From NCBI RefSeq assembly GCF_002407065.1, contig NZ_CP023564.1, positions 1,674,001-1,738,000 of the forward strand: DNA of 64,000 nt, given 5' to 3'. Positions within the stretch are counted from its first letter, which is position 1. Every line of letters begins with the position of its first letter. The DNA is from Brachybacterium ginsengisoli (GTDB lineage: Bacteria > Actinomycetota > Actinomycetes > Actinomycetales > Dermabacteraceae). The notes below the pieces were generated by a model. It was not told the origin of the DNA, ran no database searches, and was given only the letters and a program-made list of their open reading frames with translations. Positions 51,998 to 61,865 of the stretch are shown here, piece by piece. Position numbers and translations under genes: made by a program.

Positions 51998-52014
51998 TCT
52001 CGGGGGTGTGACGT

Positions 52015-53142
52015 TCAGATCCAGGTGACCGGCAGGTCCGGGTCGGCCAGGTCGACGCGGGGGATCCCCGTGTCACCGCCGAACCAGAGGTCGCAGGTGT
52101 CCCTCTGCCCGTCCTTGGTGCACTCGAAGGAGGTCTCCACGGTCCCGATGCTGCTCCCCTCGACAGAGGTGGGGTCGTCGACGGCGGGCGTGGCCTCCAT
52201 CGTGTCGATCGTGTGCTGGGAGTCCTCGGAGATCGAGCGCTTCACGGTGCCCTCGACCATGGTCCAGCCGTCGCTGGTTGTCGTCGCCAGGGGTGCGATC
52301 CCGCATCCCGCCTCGGGCGTCGTCTTCTCGAGGCAGTCGTCCACAGCGGTCCGGACGGCGCCGCGGAAGGCTGTCAGGCCCTTCTCGGTGACCTCCGGGG
52401 CCGGCCACTCCGGTACGGAGTCCCATGCCCCGACGATCAGCGGCCCCGCCGTGGACGGAGCGAGATTCTCGGTCCCGTAGGCGAGCTCGTACCCGCCCGG
52501 GAGGAGAGCGACCTGCTGCCCGTCGGTGAGCTCGACGCCGTTGAGCGTCGTCCCGAGAGCGGTCGCGCCGTCGCCCACCGTCTCGTTCACGCCGGCCCAG
52601 GTCATCTCGAGGATGCCGTCCCCGTCGAAGTCCCACATCGAGAAGGTGTCGCGGACGGGCTCGCCGCCCACCGTGAAGCTCACCGGGATTGTTGCCTCGG
52701 CGAGTCCGGATCCGTCCACGGTGGGGGTGCCCACCTCGACATCGGCGACGGGTGCCAGCTCGAGGGCCTTCTCGTAGGCCTCGAGCGGGAGCGCCTCGGA
52801 CGCCTGGTCCTCCGTCAGCGGCGCGACCTCGAGGGCCGCAGCGGCATCCCCCTCTGTCAGCGCGGCGAAGTAGTCGCTGACCAGCGCGGTGGCCTGCTCC
52901 TCGGGGGAGAGGTCCGCGGTCTCCGAGCCGTCGTCGCCGCTGGCGGGCCCGCCGCCACGCACCACGAACGTCACGATCAGGACGATCACCAGCAGCAGCA
53001 CCAGCAGGCACCCGGCCCCGCCCAGGATGCCGGCGAGCAGGAGGTTCCGCTTCGAGCTGGAGGCGGAGGCCGACGGTGCCGGCGGCGGCGTGAAGTGATC
53101 CGGCCCTGACGGCGGCGTCGGGCTCGGTGATGGCGCGGTCAT
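52015..53142 (-). CDS. Membrane-anchored extracellular hypothetical protein
   Basis: A 375-aa protein not recognised. The Pro/Ser-rich cytoplasmic N-terminus (about 1-38) is followed by one transmembrane helix (about 42-66, LLLAGILGGAGCLLVLLLVI) and a large outer domain. That domain contains SPEEQATALVSDYFAALTEGDAAAALEV (DUF4878/NTF2-like lipoprotein style) and four to five cysteines. The start 53142 was chosen for GGGGGA upstream; a TATCCT -10 candidate lies about 30 bases further up. Possibly a cell-envelope protein. Confidence 0.72.
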   Translation of the reverse strand: MTAPSPSPTPPSGPDHFTPPPAPSASASSSKRNLLLAGILGGAGCLLVLLLVIVLIVTFVVRGGGPASGDDGSETADLSPEEQATALVSDYFAALTEGDAAAALEVAPLTEDQASEALPLEAYEKALELAPVADVEVGTPTVDGSGLAEATIPVSFTVGGEPVRDTFSMWDFDGDGILEMTWAGVNETVGDGATALGTTLNGVELTDGQQVALLPGGYELAYGTENLAPSTAGPLIVGAWDSVPEWPAPEVTEKGLTAFRGAVRTAVDDCLEKTTPEAGCGIAPLATTTSDGWTMVEGTVKRSISEDSQHTIDTMEATPAVDDPTSVEGSSIGTVETSFECTKDGQRDTCDLWFGGDTGIPRVDLADPDLPVTWI

Positions 53143-53194
53143 GGTCCCCCGGAGAGCTGCGTTGTGCCTCAGCTCAGGATACCGGCGCTGCGCC

Positions 53195-55084
53195 TCACTC
53201 CTGTGCGGAGCCGGGCAGCGCCTCGAGCACGGCCTCGCCGTACTCGGCGAGCTTCTTCGCCCCCACGCCGCTGACGCCGCCGAGCTGAGCGACCGTCTCG
53301 GGCCGGGCCTCGATGATCCCCACCAGGGTGGCGTCGGAGAACACCATGTAGGGCGGGATCTGCTTCTCCTTCGCGACCGAGGTGCGCCAGGCACGCAGCG
53401 CCTCGAAGCGCTCCTGCTGCGCCGGCTCGAGGGACTCGGCGGCGCGGGAGGCGCCTGCGGCTCGTCGGCCGCCGCCGCGCGGTGCACGCTGCGGGGTGCG
53501 GTCCACGGCCAGCTCGACCGTGGACTCCCCGCGCAGCACGGGTCCCGCCTGCGCGCCGGGGATCAGCACGCCGTAGTCCCCCTCGGCCTCGACGACCCCG
53601 CGGGCCAGCAGCTGCCGAATCGTGGTGCGCCACTCCTTCTCGCTGAGCTCCTCACCGATGCCCCAGACGCTCAGCTCCTGGTGGCGGGACTGCGTGGAGC
53701 GCTCGTTCTCGCGGCCCCGCAGCACCTCGATGACCTGGCCGGAGCCGAACTTCTGACCGCGTTCGCGGTCCAGGCGGATCAGGGCGGAGAGCAGCTTCTG
53801 CGCGGCGACCGTCGCGTCCCAGGTCTGCGGCGGGGAGAGGCAGGTGTCGCAGTTGCCGCAGGGCTCGCTGTCCTGGCCGAAGTAGCGCAGCAGCTGGACG
53901 CGCCGGCACGAGACCGTCTCGCACAGGGCGAGCATCGCGTCGAGATGGGACCGGGCGTTGCGCTTGAACAGCTCGGAGCCCTCCCCGGTGTCGATGAACT
54001 TGCGCTGGCTGACCACGTCGCCGAGGCCGTAGGCCATCCAGGCGGTGGAGGGCTGGCCGTCGCGGCCCGCGCGCCCGGTCTCCTGGTAATAGCCCTCGAT
54101 GGACTTGGGCAGGTCCAGGTGGGCGACGAAGCGGACGTCGGGCTTGTCGATCCCCATCCCGAAGGCGATCGTCGCCACGATGATCAGACCCTCGGCCCGC
54201 AGGAACCGCTCCTGGTGGTCCTGGCGCACGGCGGCGTCGAGGCCGGCGTGGTACGGCAGCGCCGGGATGCCGCGCGCCACCAGCGCCTCGGCCGTCTGCT
54301 CGACCGACTTGCGCGAGAGGCAGTAGACGATCCCGGACTCGCCCTCGTGCTCGGAGGTGATCAGCTTCAGCAGCTGCTCGCGCGGGGTGGCCTTCGGCTC
54401 GATCCGGTACTGGATGTTGGGGCGGTCGAAGCTCGAGACGAAGTGCTTCGCGTCCTGCATCTGCAGGCGGTCGGTGAGCTCGCGGTGGGTGGCCTCCGTG
54501 GCGGTCGCGGTCAGCGCGATCCGGGGCACGGACGGGAACTCCTCGGCCAGGAGCGACAGACCCAGGTAGTCGGGGCGGAAGTCATGACCCCACTGGGAGA
54601 CGCAGTGCGCCTCGTCGATCGCGAACAGCGCCAGCTCCGCCCGGTGCAGCAGCTGCCGGGTGCGGGGGAGGACCAGCCGCTCCGGTGCCATGTAGAGCAG
54701 GTCCAGCTCCCCGGCGATCAGCTGCTGCTCGACCGCCTGCGCCTCGTGCATCTCGAGGGTCGAGTTGAGGAAGGCGGCGCGGATGCCGACGCCCTCGAGC
54801 GCCGCGACCTGGTCCGCCATCAGGGCGATCAGCGGGGAGACCACGATCCCGGTGCCCGGGCGCAGCAGCGAGGGGATCTGGTAGCACAGCGACTTGCCGC
54901 CACCGGTGGGCATCAGCACTACGGCGTCCCCGCCGCCGGCGACCTGCTCGATGACCGCGGACTGGTCGCCACGGAAGGCGTCGTAGCCGAAGACGGTCGA
55001 GAGGATCTCGAGCGCCCGATCGGTCCCGTCGGCATCGCCCTCGCGGAGCGCGGAGATCGGATCGGCGGCAGGCGGGGTGCTCAT
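53195..55084 (-). CDS. recQ: ATP-dependent DNA helicase RecQ
   Basis: A 629-aa 3'-5' DNA helicase for recombination and fork repair. Walker A TGGGKS (60-65), DEAH (157-160), [21 protein letters not shown] and a RecQ zinc-binding region ([24 protein letters not shown]) are present. After an RQC wing comes a C-terminal HRDC domain (about 555-625). The start at 55084 is chosen because TACAGT lies 7 bases upstream and it begins near the conserved part; upstream frame to 55390 is unconserved. Confidence 0.95.
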   Translation of the reverse strand: MSTPPAADPISALREGDADGTDRALEILSTVFGYDAFRGDQSAVIEQVAGGGDAVVLMPTGGGKSLCYQIPSLLRPGTGIVVSPLIALMADQVAALEGVGIRAAFLNSTLEMHEAQAVEQQLIAGELDLLYMAPERLVLPRTRQLLHRAELALFAIDEAHCVSQWGHDFRPDYLGLSLLAEEFPSVPRIALTATATEATHRELTDRLQMQDAKHFVSSFDRPNIQYRIEPKATPREQLLKLITSEHEGESGIVYCLSRKSVEQTAEALVARGIPALPYHAGLDAAVRQDHQERFLRAEGLIIVATIAFGMGIDKPDVRFVAHLDLPKSIEGYYQETGRAGRDGQPSTAWMAYGLGDVVSQRKFIDTGEGSELFKRNARSHLDAMLALCETVSCRRVQLLRYFGQDSEPCGNCDTCLSPPQTWDATVAAQKLLSALIRLDRERGQKFGSGQVIEVLRGRENERSTQSRHQELSVWGIGEELSEKEWRTTIRQLLARGVVEAEGDYGVLIPGAQAGPVLRGESTVELAVDRTPQRAPRGGGRRAAGASRAAESLEPAQQERFEALRAWRTSVAKEKQIPPYMVFSDATLVGIIEARPETVAQLGGVSGVGAKKLAEYGEAVLEALPGSAQE

Positions 55085-55091
55085 GACGGCC

Positions 55092-55097
55092 ACTGTA
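55092..55097 (-). promoter_or_regulatory. Leaderless -10 box of recQ
   Basis: TACAGT, then 7 bases, then the ATG at 55084. Confidence 0.45.
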
Positions 55098-55269
55098 TGC
55101 GGGCCGGCCGACGCGGTGCGAGCGGGGGAGCGTCGGTGTGGACGGGGGCACGCCGGCCCGGGTTCCCGCCGGGTCCGCTCCGCATCGCCTCGCGGCACGT
55201 AACCTCCTCTCAGGGTCCACCGATGACCCACCGTGCCGGTGCACGGATCGATTCCAGAGCGGGGATCCC

Positions 55270-56778
55270 ATGTCCAAGCGGTATCTGATGCGACTCGGCA
55301 AGACGCCGTTCGAGATCGCCGACGCCTTCCAGACCCTCGACCGGAACCTGCTCGGAACCAACAGCGGGAACCTGATCTACGGCGCCGCATCCCACAAGCT
55401 GCTCTCGACGCAGGACACCGTCGTCGAGGCGAACCACTACCGCATCAACGCCGGTCTCGCCGCCGAGGTGAACGCCGAGTACGACGGATTCATCCTGCCG
55501 CTGGCCAACGCCTTCCGCCCGGAGTTCGAGGACGAGCTGCGTCGCACCGCGGACTTCCTCGAGCGGCTCACGATCCCCTTCGTGATGCTCTCCGGCGGGG
55601 CGCAGCTCCCGCTGGACGGGGACCCGTCGGCGCTGAAGGCCATGGAGCCGACGGTGAAGCGGTTCGCACGCGCCGTGCTGAACGGCTCCTCCGCGCTGAC
55701 CGTGCGCGGTGAGATGACCGCCGACTACCTGACCTCCCTGGGGTTCGAGGACGTGCTCGTCGTGGGGTGCCCGTCGCTGACGCTGCACGGGCCCGGCCAT
55801 CGGGTCGAGGTGCCGGCCGCCCTCGACCCCGGAGCCCCGGTCGGCTACTCCCTGGAGACGAAGGACCCCTTCGGAGGGGAGCTCATCGCGGACGCAGAGG
55901 TCTCGTACGACGCCACCTACCTCCCGCAGGAGCACGGCACCCTGGAGATGATGCTCTGGGGGACCGACCCCTACACGTCGGCCGATCCCCGGCTGCCGCT
56001 GGCCAGATCGCATCCCCAGTTCACCGAGGACCGTGCCGAGCTGTTCATCGACGCCTATCCCTGGATCGATCGCCTCGCACAGATGGACTTCGCCTTCGGC
56101 GCCCGCGCCCACGGCACCATCGCCGCGGTCCTCGCCGGCACCCCCGGCGTCATGCTCGCCCACGACTCGAGGACCCTCGAGCTGGCGCGACATCACGGCA
56201 TCCCGCACCTCGTCCACGGCCGCGACCCCCTGCCGGGATCCGTCCAGGAGCTCTACGCCCACGCGGACTACACGGAGTTCAACCGGGGCCATGCCGAGCG
56301 GTTCGAGATCCTCAGCGGCTTCCTGCACGAGAACGGCTTCACGCACATCTACGAGGAGGGGCAGGAGGCCGCTCGCAGCGCCTACGAGCAGAGGATCGCC
56401 GCGACAGCCTTCTCGCCCGCGGTCCGCACGACCTGGACCGAGGAGTCTGCGCAGGAGACCCAGCGCCTGGCCGTCCTGCAGGACAGGGAGACGCGCCGCC
56501 GGAAGACCCATGCGGCGATCCGGCGCGAGGCCCGGACTCGTCAGAAGCGGATCGAGGAGCAGCTCGACCAGCTGGTCCGGCGGGCGGAGGAGGCCGAGCA
56601 GAGGCTGGCCGAGGCCGAACGGCGCGCCACGGCGGCGGAGCAGGGTCTGCAGTCCGCCCAGAAACTCCTGCGCACGCTGACCCGGCAGGTCCAGGAGGCC
56701 GACGACAGATCCCAGCGCGCGCTGCGGATCCCGACGCGCGTGAAGAAGGCGGTCACTCGGAGCCGCGCCGAGCCTTGA
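55270..56778 (+). CDS. Polysaccharide pyruvyl transferase family protein with coiled-coil tail
   Basis: A 502-aa protein of the PS_pyruv_trans fold (CsaB/WcaK type), which would transfer pyruvate ketals to cell-wall or exopolysaccharide sugars. Motifs are [55 protein letters not shown] and [21 protein letters not shown]. Residues about 405-490 are a charged heptad-rich coiled coil ([20 protein letters not shown]), an unusual extension. No other polysaccharide genes are adjacent. ATG at 55270; a TAACCT -10 candidate is at 55200-55205. Its end overlaps the kinase gene by 26 bases. Confidence 0.85.
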   Translation: MSKRYLMRLGKTPFEIADAFQTLDRNLLGTNSGNLIYGAASHKLLSTQDTVVEANHYRINAGLAAEVNAEYDGFILPLANAFRPEFEDELRRTADFLERLTIPFVMLSGGAQLPLDGDPSALKAMEPTVKRFARAVLNGSSALTVRGEMTADYLTSLGFEDVLVVGCPSLTLHGPGHRVEVPAALDPGAPVGYSLETKDPFGGELIADAEVSYDATYLPQEHGTLEMMLWGTDPYTSADPRLPLARSHPQFTEDRAELFIDAYPWIDRLAQMDFAFGARAHGTIAAVLAGTPGVMLAHDSRTLELARHHGIPHLVHGRDPLPGSVQELYAHADYTEFNRGHAERFEILSGFLHENGFTHIYEEGQEAARSAYEQRIAATAFSPAVRTTWTEESAQETQRLAVLQDRETRRRKTHAAIRREARTRQKRIEEQLDQLVRRAEEAEQRLAEAERRATAAEQGLQSAQKLLRTLTRQVQEADDRSQRALRIPTRVKKAVTRSRAEP

Positions 56779-57754
56779 GCGGCCCCGGCTGCACCGCGGT
56801 GGTGCTGATCGCCTCCGGCACGCTGCTCGTCGTGCCGTCGTGGTCCGTCGCGGCGAGCTCGGCCGCCCAGGGCGGCTGAGCGCCCGCGCGGCCCACGGTG
56901 ATCGCCGCGCAGCGCATCGCCGTGCGCGCCCAGGTCTCGAGGCGCGGCCAGGTCGGTGCGCGGTCGAGGAGCTCGCGCGCGCCATCGGACTCGAGGATCG
57001 CCCAGAGCAGCCCGGCCATGAACGAGTCCCCGGCCCCGATGGTGTCCACCACCGTGGCAGGCGGGGCTGCGAGGTCGCCGCGGGCCACCGCGGTGGACAG
57101 CGTGCAGCCGCCCGCTCCACGGGTCAGGACCACCAGGGTCGCGCCGGCGTCGTGCAGCCGGTCCAGCGCCTGGTCGATGCCCAGGTCGGGATGCACCCAG
57201 GCGAGGTCCTCGTCGCTGAGCTTCAGGACATGGGCGTGCGGTGCGATGCGCTCGATCCGGTCGCGCACCTCGCCCGGAGCGAGTCCGAGGCTCGGCCGCA
57301 CGTTCGGGTCGACGCTGAGGACCGTCCCGGGACTCGCCGCGGCGAAGGCCGCCTCGACCTGGGACGCGCCCGGCTCGACCATCATCGCGATCGAACCGGT
57401 GTGCAGGAGGCGCACGTCGCCGGAGTGGAACGCGCCCGGGTCCCAGTCCAGGTCGAAGGTGTACTCCGCCGCGCCGCGCCCGTCGAGCACGGCGCGGGCG
57501 GTCGACGTCACCGCGGGCGGCGGCGCCGTCGGAGCGCGCAGCCCCACCGCGGCGTCGCCGAGGTGCGCCCGCAGCGCGTCTCCGTGCCTGTCCGGTCCCA
57601 GGGTGGTCAGCAGCTCGGTGCGCACCCCGAGCCGCGCCAGCCCGACGGCGACGTTGGCCGGGCTGCCGCCGGGTCGGGAGGTCACCGAACCGTCGGCCGC
57701 ATGGACGACGTCGATCAGCACCTCTCCGACGACCAGCGCCTCCGCTGCGCTCAT
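56753..57754 (-). CDS. PfkB family carbohydrate kinase, probable fructokinase
   Basis: A 333-aa ribokinase-family sugar kinase. SRPGGSPANVAVGLARLGV is the N-terminal GG motif, and DTIGAGDSFMAGLL holds the anion hole and catalytic Asp243. The downstream position in an operon with a GH32 fructosidase makes fructose the likely substrate. The start ATG at 57754 overlaps the GH32 stop by ATGA. It is the last gene of the sugar operon and converges on the pyruvyl transferase. Confidence 0.9.
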   Translation of the reverse strand: MSAAEALVVGEVLIDVVHAADGSVTSRPGGSPANVAVGLARLGVRTELLTTLGPDRHGDALRAHLGDAAVGLRAPTAPPPAVTSTARAVLDGRGAAEYTFDLDWDPGAFHSGDVRLLHTGSIAMMVEPGASQVEAAFAAASPGTVLSVDPNVRPSLGLAPGEVRDRIERIAPHAHVLKLSDEDLAWVHPDLGIDQALDRLHDAGATLVVLTRGAGGCTLSTAVARGDLAAPPATVVDTIGAGDSFMAGLLWAILESDGARELLDRAPTWPRLETWARTAMRCAAITVGRAGAQPPWAAELAATDHDGTTSSVPEAISTTAVQPGPLKARRGSE

Positions 57755-59172
57755 GCGATCGGGCCGACGGCCACGCCCACCTGCGAGGCGCCGTGGAAGA
57801 TCTGCTGGGAGATCAGGGCGCGCCCGCCGTCGAGCTCGACCTCGACGCAGGAGCGGTCCACCACCATCTCGATCGTGAGCTCCTCGCGCTCGGTGCCCGG
57901 GAGATAGGGCAGGGAGCGGGCATGCTCGACGGCGAAGGGCTCGGCATGTGTCCGGGAGCGGTCCAGGACCACCCCGTCCTCGGGGTCGGAGGAGAGCACG
58001 AGGTCCTGGGGGGCCTCGGGGTCTCCGAAGCTGAGCACCACGCGCCACGGGGAGCGGGAGGGGAGCGTGCCGCGCAGCCGGAACGGCTCCTCGGCGTCCA
58101 GGACGATCGGGGCCTCGGCCGCCGCGGCATCCGCCAGGTCCACGGTGCGCAGATCGTCCGGGATCACCAGGTGCTGGCGCACCGCGAGGGTGCCGTCGCC
58201 CGAGCGCTCGAGGCGGAGCGTGCGGGCCAGCGTCAGGGAGGAGCGCCACGGGGAGGTGGGCGTCTGCGCCACGTAGTCCCAGTTGTTCATCCAGCCCAGC
58301 AGCACGGGATCCCCGTCCACGCCGGAGAAGGAGACGGCGGCGTAGCAGTCCTGTCCCAGATCCAGCGGCTGGGGGGACGCCTCGGTGGTGAAGGTCCGGC
58401 CGTCGAAGTCGCCGATCAGGGTGTAGGTGCCGGAGCCTCCCGCCGGGCCGCCCGGGTTGGTGCTGAGCACGAGCACCCAGGCCTCGGCCCCTGGTCCGGT
58501 CCCGTCGCCGGAGACCGGGACGCGCACCAGGTCGGGGCACTCCCAGATGCCCCCGTCCACCTCCGGATGGGTGAAGACCGAGGCGTGCTCCCAGGTCAGC
58601 AGGTCCGCTGAGGTGTGTATGTGGACCTGGTGGTCCACTGCCTCGACCGCCACCATGACCCAGCGGCCGCTCTCCTGGTGCCGGAACACTTTCGGATCCC
58701 GGAAGTTCGCCGAGCTGCGATCCAGGACCGGATTGCCGCTGTGATAGGTCCAGACGGTGCCGCCGTCGGTCGAGGAGGCGATCGACTGCGCCTGGATGCC
58801 CGCGAGCGTGGGATGGGCGTCGGTGTAGGCACTGGTGTAGATCGCCACCAGCGGGCCCGGCTCGCCGGGCCCGGCCAGGCCCGAGCTGTTCTCCGCGTCA
58901 TGGACGACGCTGCCGGAGAAGATCAGCTCCTCCTCGGAGAAGGGCAGCGCGAGCGGCAGATGGGTCCAGGACACCAGATCGTCCGAGACGGCATGGGCCC
59001 AGGAGAGGTTGGCGTGATCGCTGCCCAGCGGGTTGTTCTGATAGAAGGCGTGCCAGCGGCCCTCGTGACGGATCAGCCCGTTGGGATCGTTCATCCACGT
59101 GGACTCGGGGGTGAGGTGGTGCCGGGGCCGGAACAGGTCGGTGCGGGCCTGGGACAGGGCGGTGGGGGTCAT
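57751..59172 (-). CDS. Glycoside hydrolase family 32 (beta-fructosidase)
   Basis: A 473-aa GH32 enzyme that cleaves terminal beta-fructose from sucrose, inulin or levan oligomers. The five-blade propeller has nucleophile D29 in WMNDPNG, transition-state Asp159 in NFRDPK and acid/base Glu211 in ECPD. A beta-sandwich follows to the C-terminus (DRSCVEVELDGG). There is no signal peptide, so it acts in the cytoplasm on imported sugar. It starts 59 bases after the binding-protein gene. Confidence 0.93.
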   Translation of the reverse strand: MTPTALSQARTDLFRPRHHLTPESTWMNDPNGLIRHEGRWHAFYQNNPLGSDHANLSWAHAVSDDLVSWTHLPLALPFSEEELIFSGSVVHDAENSSGLAGPGEPGPLVAIYTSAYTDAHPTLAGIQAQSIASSTDGGTVWTYHSGNPVLDRSSANFRDPKVFRHQESGRWVMVAVEAVDHQVHIHTSADLLTWEHASVFTHPEVDGGIWECPDLVRVPVSGDGTGPGAEAWVLVLSTNPGGPAGGSGTYTLIGDFDGRTFTTEASPQPLDLGQDCYAAVSFSGVDGDPVLLGWMNNWDYVAQTPTSPWRSSLTLARTLRLERSGDGTLAVRQHLVIPDDLRTVDLADAAAAEAPIVLDAEEPFRLRGTLPSRSPWRVVLSFGDPEAPQDLVLSSDPEDGVVLDRSRTHAEPFAVEHARSLPYLPGTEREELTIEMVVDRSCVEVELDGGRALISQQIFHGASQVGVAVGPIA

Positions 59173-59231
59173 GGTCTCTCTGTCGACGAGGTCTGGTGGG
59201 GAAGAGGGGCCGGCGGCGCTGCGCCCCGGGC

Positions 59232-60815
59232 TCAGGAGTTCTCGGTGAACCGGTCGTAGGCGTCCTGGTAGACCTCCACGATCTCGGGGAGGCCGATCGA
59301 CTCGAGCTGGGCGACGTAGCCGTCCCACTCGTCCTCGATGCCGCCCTTGACGATCCAGGTGGAGACCTTCTCCTGCACCAGGGTGCGGACGTCGGCCTCG
59401 ATGGTGCTGATCCGGTTCAGCTCCTCGACCGAGAGCATGACCGGCGGGTACTTCTCGTTCGCGCGATGGGGCTCGTAGAACTCCTTGATCTGGGCCTGGC
59501 GCTCGGCGGCGCGCGGCTCGGGCAGGACCACGGTCTCGAAGTCCTTCGCCGTGATGATCTTCGGGCCGCCGGGGGAGACCTTCACCCGGCGCTCCTGCTC
59601 GGTCCCGCCGCCCGTGACGGGGATCTGCTCGAGCATGCCGTCGGCGTTCTCCTGCTGCGAGACCCCGATCGGGCCCCAGTTCGCCTGGGCGCTCATGCGC
59701 GGGTCGAACAGCATGTCCGCCCAGCGCAGGGTCGCCGCGGCGTACTCGTTGGTGCGGCTGATGGCGAAGGCGCCGCGGTTGATCTCCTGGTTGTTGGCCG
59801 CGCAGGCGCGCTGCAAGCCGTCGGGACCCGGGAAGAGCGGCACGAGCGCGTACTGGTCGGCACGCTCGGGGCCCACCACCTCGGAGATCTCCCAGAAGGA
59901 GAAGGAGCCGAGGGTCTGCGGATCGGCCTTGCCCTTGGCGACGAACTTGACGTAGTCCTGGGCGAAGGACTCCTGGTCGATGAGCCCCTCCTTGTACCAG
60001 GTGTGCAGCGCGGAGATCGCGTCCGCGTAGCCGGTCTGGTTCGCCGTGTAGATGACCTTGCCGTCCTGCACGATGCGGTGGTCGGGGTTGTCGGCCTGGC
60101 CGCCGAGGGCGGCGATGAGATCCGGGATCTCCTCGGCGCCGATGAAGGACAGAGGCAGGACCCCGGAGGGGCCGTTCTCCTTGAACGATAGGAGCGCCTC
60201 GTGGTACTCGTCGACCGTGGTCGGCATCGACAGGCCGTCCCGCTCGAGCCAGTCGGTGTTGATGAAGAGCATCCGCGGGAACTCGACCAGGCCGAGCTCC
60301 TCCACGCTGGGCAGCGTGTAGATGTGGCCGTCCGACGCGGTGATCGCGGAGCGGATGTCGGTGCGCTCCTCGAGGATCGCGTGGAGGGTGGGGGCGTTCT
60401 CGGGGATCAGCTCCTCGAGCGCGACCAGGGTGCCGTTGGCGCCGTACTTGGCGACCTCCGCGTCGGACAGCCCGGTGTTGAACAGCGCATCGGGCAGCTC
60501 CCCGCTGGCGAGCAGCAGGTTCTTCTTCTCGGCCCAGACCTCGTCGGGCTCGTTGACCCACGAGATCTCGATGCCCGAGTCCTTCTGCCAGGTCTTCACG
60601 AGCTCCATCGACGCGAAGTCAGGGGCCAGGGCGGACTTCGCGCCGCCGAAGCGCAGGGTGAGCTCGTCGGTGACGATCGGCAGGCCCGAGTCGGTGAGGC
60701 CGACGTCGGAGGAGAGGTCCTCGGTCTGCTTCGAGGACGGCCGGCTGCAGGCGGCGAGGCCGACGGTGAGGGACAGGGCGGTGGCGCCCAGGGTGAACTG
60801 GCGACGGGACAGCAT
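59232..60815 (-). CDS. Sugar ABC transporter solute-binding lipoprotein (LplA-like)
   Basis: A 527-aa family-1 extracellular binding protein. The signal is Tat-like (SRRQFTLGATALS) with lipobox LAAC (C23). The ATG at 60815 is chosen over the in-frame GTG at 60833 because AAGGAG lies 6 bases before it and the twin-Arg signal starts there. The pairing with LplB/LplC-type permeases and GH32 suggests fructo-oligosaccharides. The 88-base gap upstream contains a LacI-type operator, so this gene may have its own regulated promoter. Confidence 0.9.
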   Translation of the reverse strand: MLSRRQFTLGATALSLTVGLAACSRPSSKQTEDLSSDVGLTDSGLPIVTDELTLRFGGAKSALAPDFASMELVKTWQKDSGIEISWVNEPDEVWAEKKNLLLASGELPDALFNTGLSDAEVAKYGANGTLVALEELIPENAPTLHAILEERTDIRSAITASDGHIYTLPSVEELGLVEFPRMLFINTDWLERDGLSMPTTVDEYHEALLSFKENGPSGVLPLSFIGAEEIPDLIAALGGQADNPDHRIVQDGKVIYTANQTGYADAISALHTWYKEGLIDQESFAQDYVKFVAKGKADPQTLGSFSFWEISEVVGPERADQYALVPLFPGPDGLQRACAANNQEINRGAFAISRTNEYAAATLRWADMLFDPRMSAQANWGPIGVSQQENADGMLEQIPVTGGGTEQERRVKVSPGGPKIITAKDFETVVLPEPRAAERQAQIKEFYEPHRANEKYPPVMLSVEELNRISTIEADVRTLVQEKVSTWIVKGGIEDEWDGYVAQLESIGLPEIVEVYQDAYDRFTENS

Positions 60816-60846
60816 GAGGGACTCCTTCGTCACGGATTGCCGTGCG

Positions 60847-60860
60847 GTTGTACGTATGAC
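60847..60860. promoter_or_regulatory. LacI-type operator O2 before the binding-protein gene
   Basis: GTTGTACGTATGAC, 32 bases upstream of the start at 60815. Its right half CGTATGAC is identical to O1. It lies in a wider palindrome, GGT and TACGTA and ACC. Confidence 0.6.
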
Positions 60861-60903
60861 CGGTGTGGTCGCTGTGGTGGGGTGCGGTGGACGGGAGGGC
60901 GGG

Positions 60904-61860
60904 TCAGCTCTTCAGCGCGCCGAGGGTGGCGCCCTTGATGAAGTAGCGCTGGAGGAACGGGAAGGCGATGAGCAGCGGCACCGTGGAGACGACGATCATC
61001 GAGTACTTGAGCAGCTCGCCCATCTTCTGGGCGGCGGCGGTGGAGTCCATCGAGGCCATGTCCATGCCGGAGGCGGAGGCTTGGGACTGGATGAGCACGT
61101 TGCGCAGGATGAGCTGGAGGGGGTACTTCGACTCGTCGCTGAGGTAGATCATCGCGTCGAAGAAGGCGTTCCAGTTCGCGACGATGTGGATCATCGCCAT
61201 GAGCACGATGAGCGGCTTGGACAGCGGCAGGGCGATGCCGAAGAAGAAGCGGAAGTCCGAGGCGCCGTCCAGCTGGGACGCCTCGCGCAGCTCGGGGGAG
61301 AGGTTCTGCTCGAAGAAGGTGCGGGCGATGATCAGGTTCCAGACCCCCACCGCGCCGGGGAGCACCACGGCCCACATGGTGTCGAGCATCCCGAGCTCCT
61401 TGACCACGAGGTACCTCGCGATCATGCCGCCGTCGAAGAACATCGTGACCACGAACAGGATCATGAAGAGGTTCCTGCCGGGCATGTCCTTGCGGGCCAG
61501 GGCGTAGGCGCCGGAGAGGATCATCGCGACGCTGATGGCGGTGCCGACCACGGTGTACAGCACCGAGTTCAGGAAGCCGCGCACGATGGTCGAGGTGCCG
61601 AAGATCGTCAGATAGCCGTCGAAGGTGATGCCGCGGGGGAAGAGGACCACCCGGCCCTGCTGGACCAGGTTCGGGTCCGAGATCGAGGCGATCACGATGA
61701 AGTACAGCGGATAGACGATCAGCACGATCGCGATGGCGATGATGCCGTAGGTGACGATCACGAACAGCGGATCGCCGAATCGGCTCAGGAGGCTCTGGCG
61801 GCGCGGAGCGGGGCCGGTGGGCAGGTCGCCGCGGGGGCTGGTGGAGGTGGAGGTCGTCAT
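60904..61860 (-). CDS. Carbohydrate ABC transporter permease (LplC/YtcP-like)
   Basis: A 318-aa permease with six helices. YPLYFIVIASISDPNLV is the N-terminal motif of the LplC type, and EASQLDGASDFRFFFGIALPLSKP is the EAA loop. No ATPase gene is in the operon, so a shared MsmK-like ATPase elsewhere would energise it, as is usual for this class. Starts 5 bases after lplB-like stop. Confidence 0.92.
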   Translation of the reverse strand: MTTSTSTSPRGDLPTGPAPRRQSLLSRFGDPLFVIVTYGIIAIAIVLIVYPLYFIVIASISDPNLVQQGRVVLFPRGITFDGYLTIFGTSTIVRGFLNSVLYTVVGTAISVAMILSGAYALARKDMPGRNLFMILFVVTMFFDGGMIARYLVVKELGMLDTMWAVVLPGAVGVWNLIIARTFFEQNLSPELREASQLDGASDFRFFFGIALPLSKPLIVLMAMIHIVANWNAFFDAMIYLSDESKYPLQLILRNVLIQSQASASGMDMASMDSTAAAQKMGELLKYSMIVVSTVPLLIAFPFLQRYFIKGATLGALKS

Positions 61861-61865
61861 CGGTA

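Noticed and set aside
60815..60833. GTG at 60833 as start of the binding protein
   Set aside because: It would place the AAGGAG ribosome site inside the coding region and add six residues before the Tat signal.
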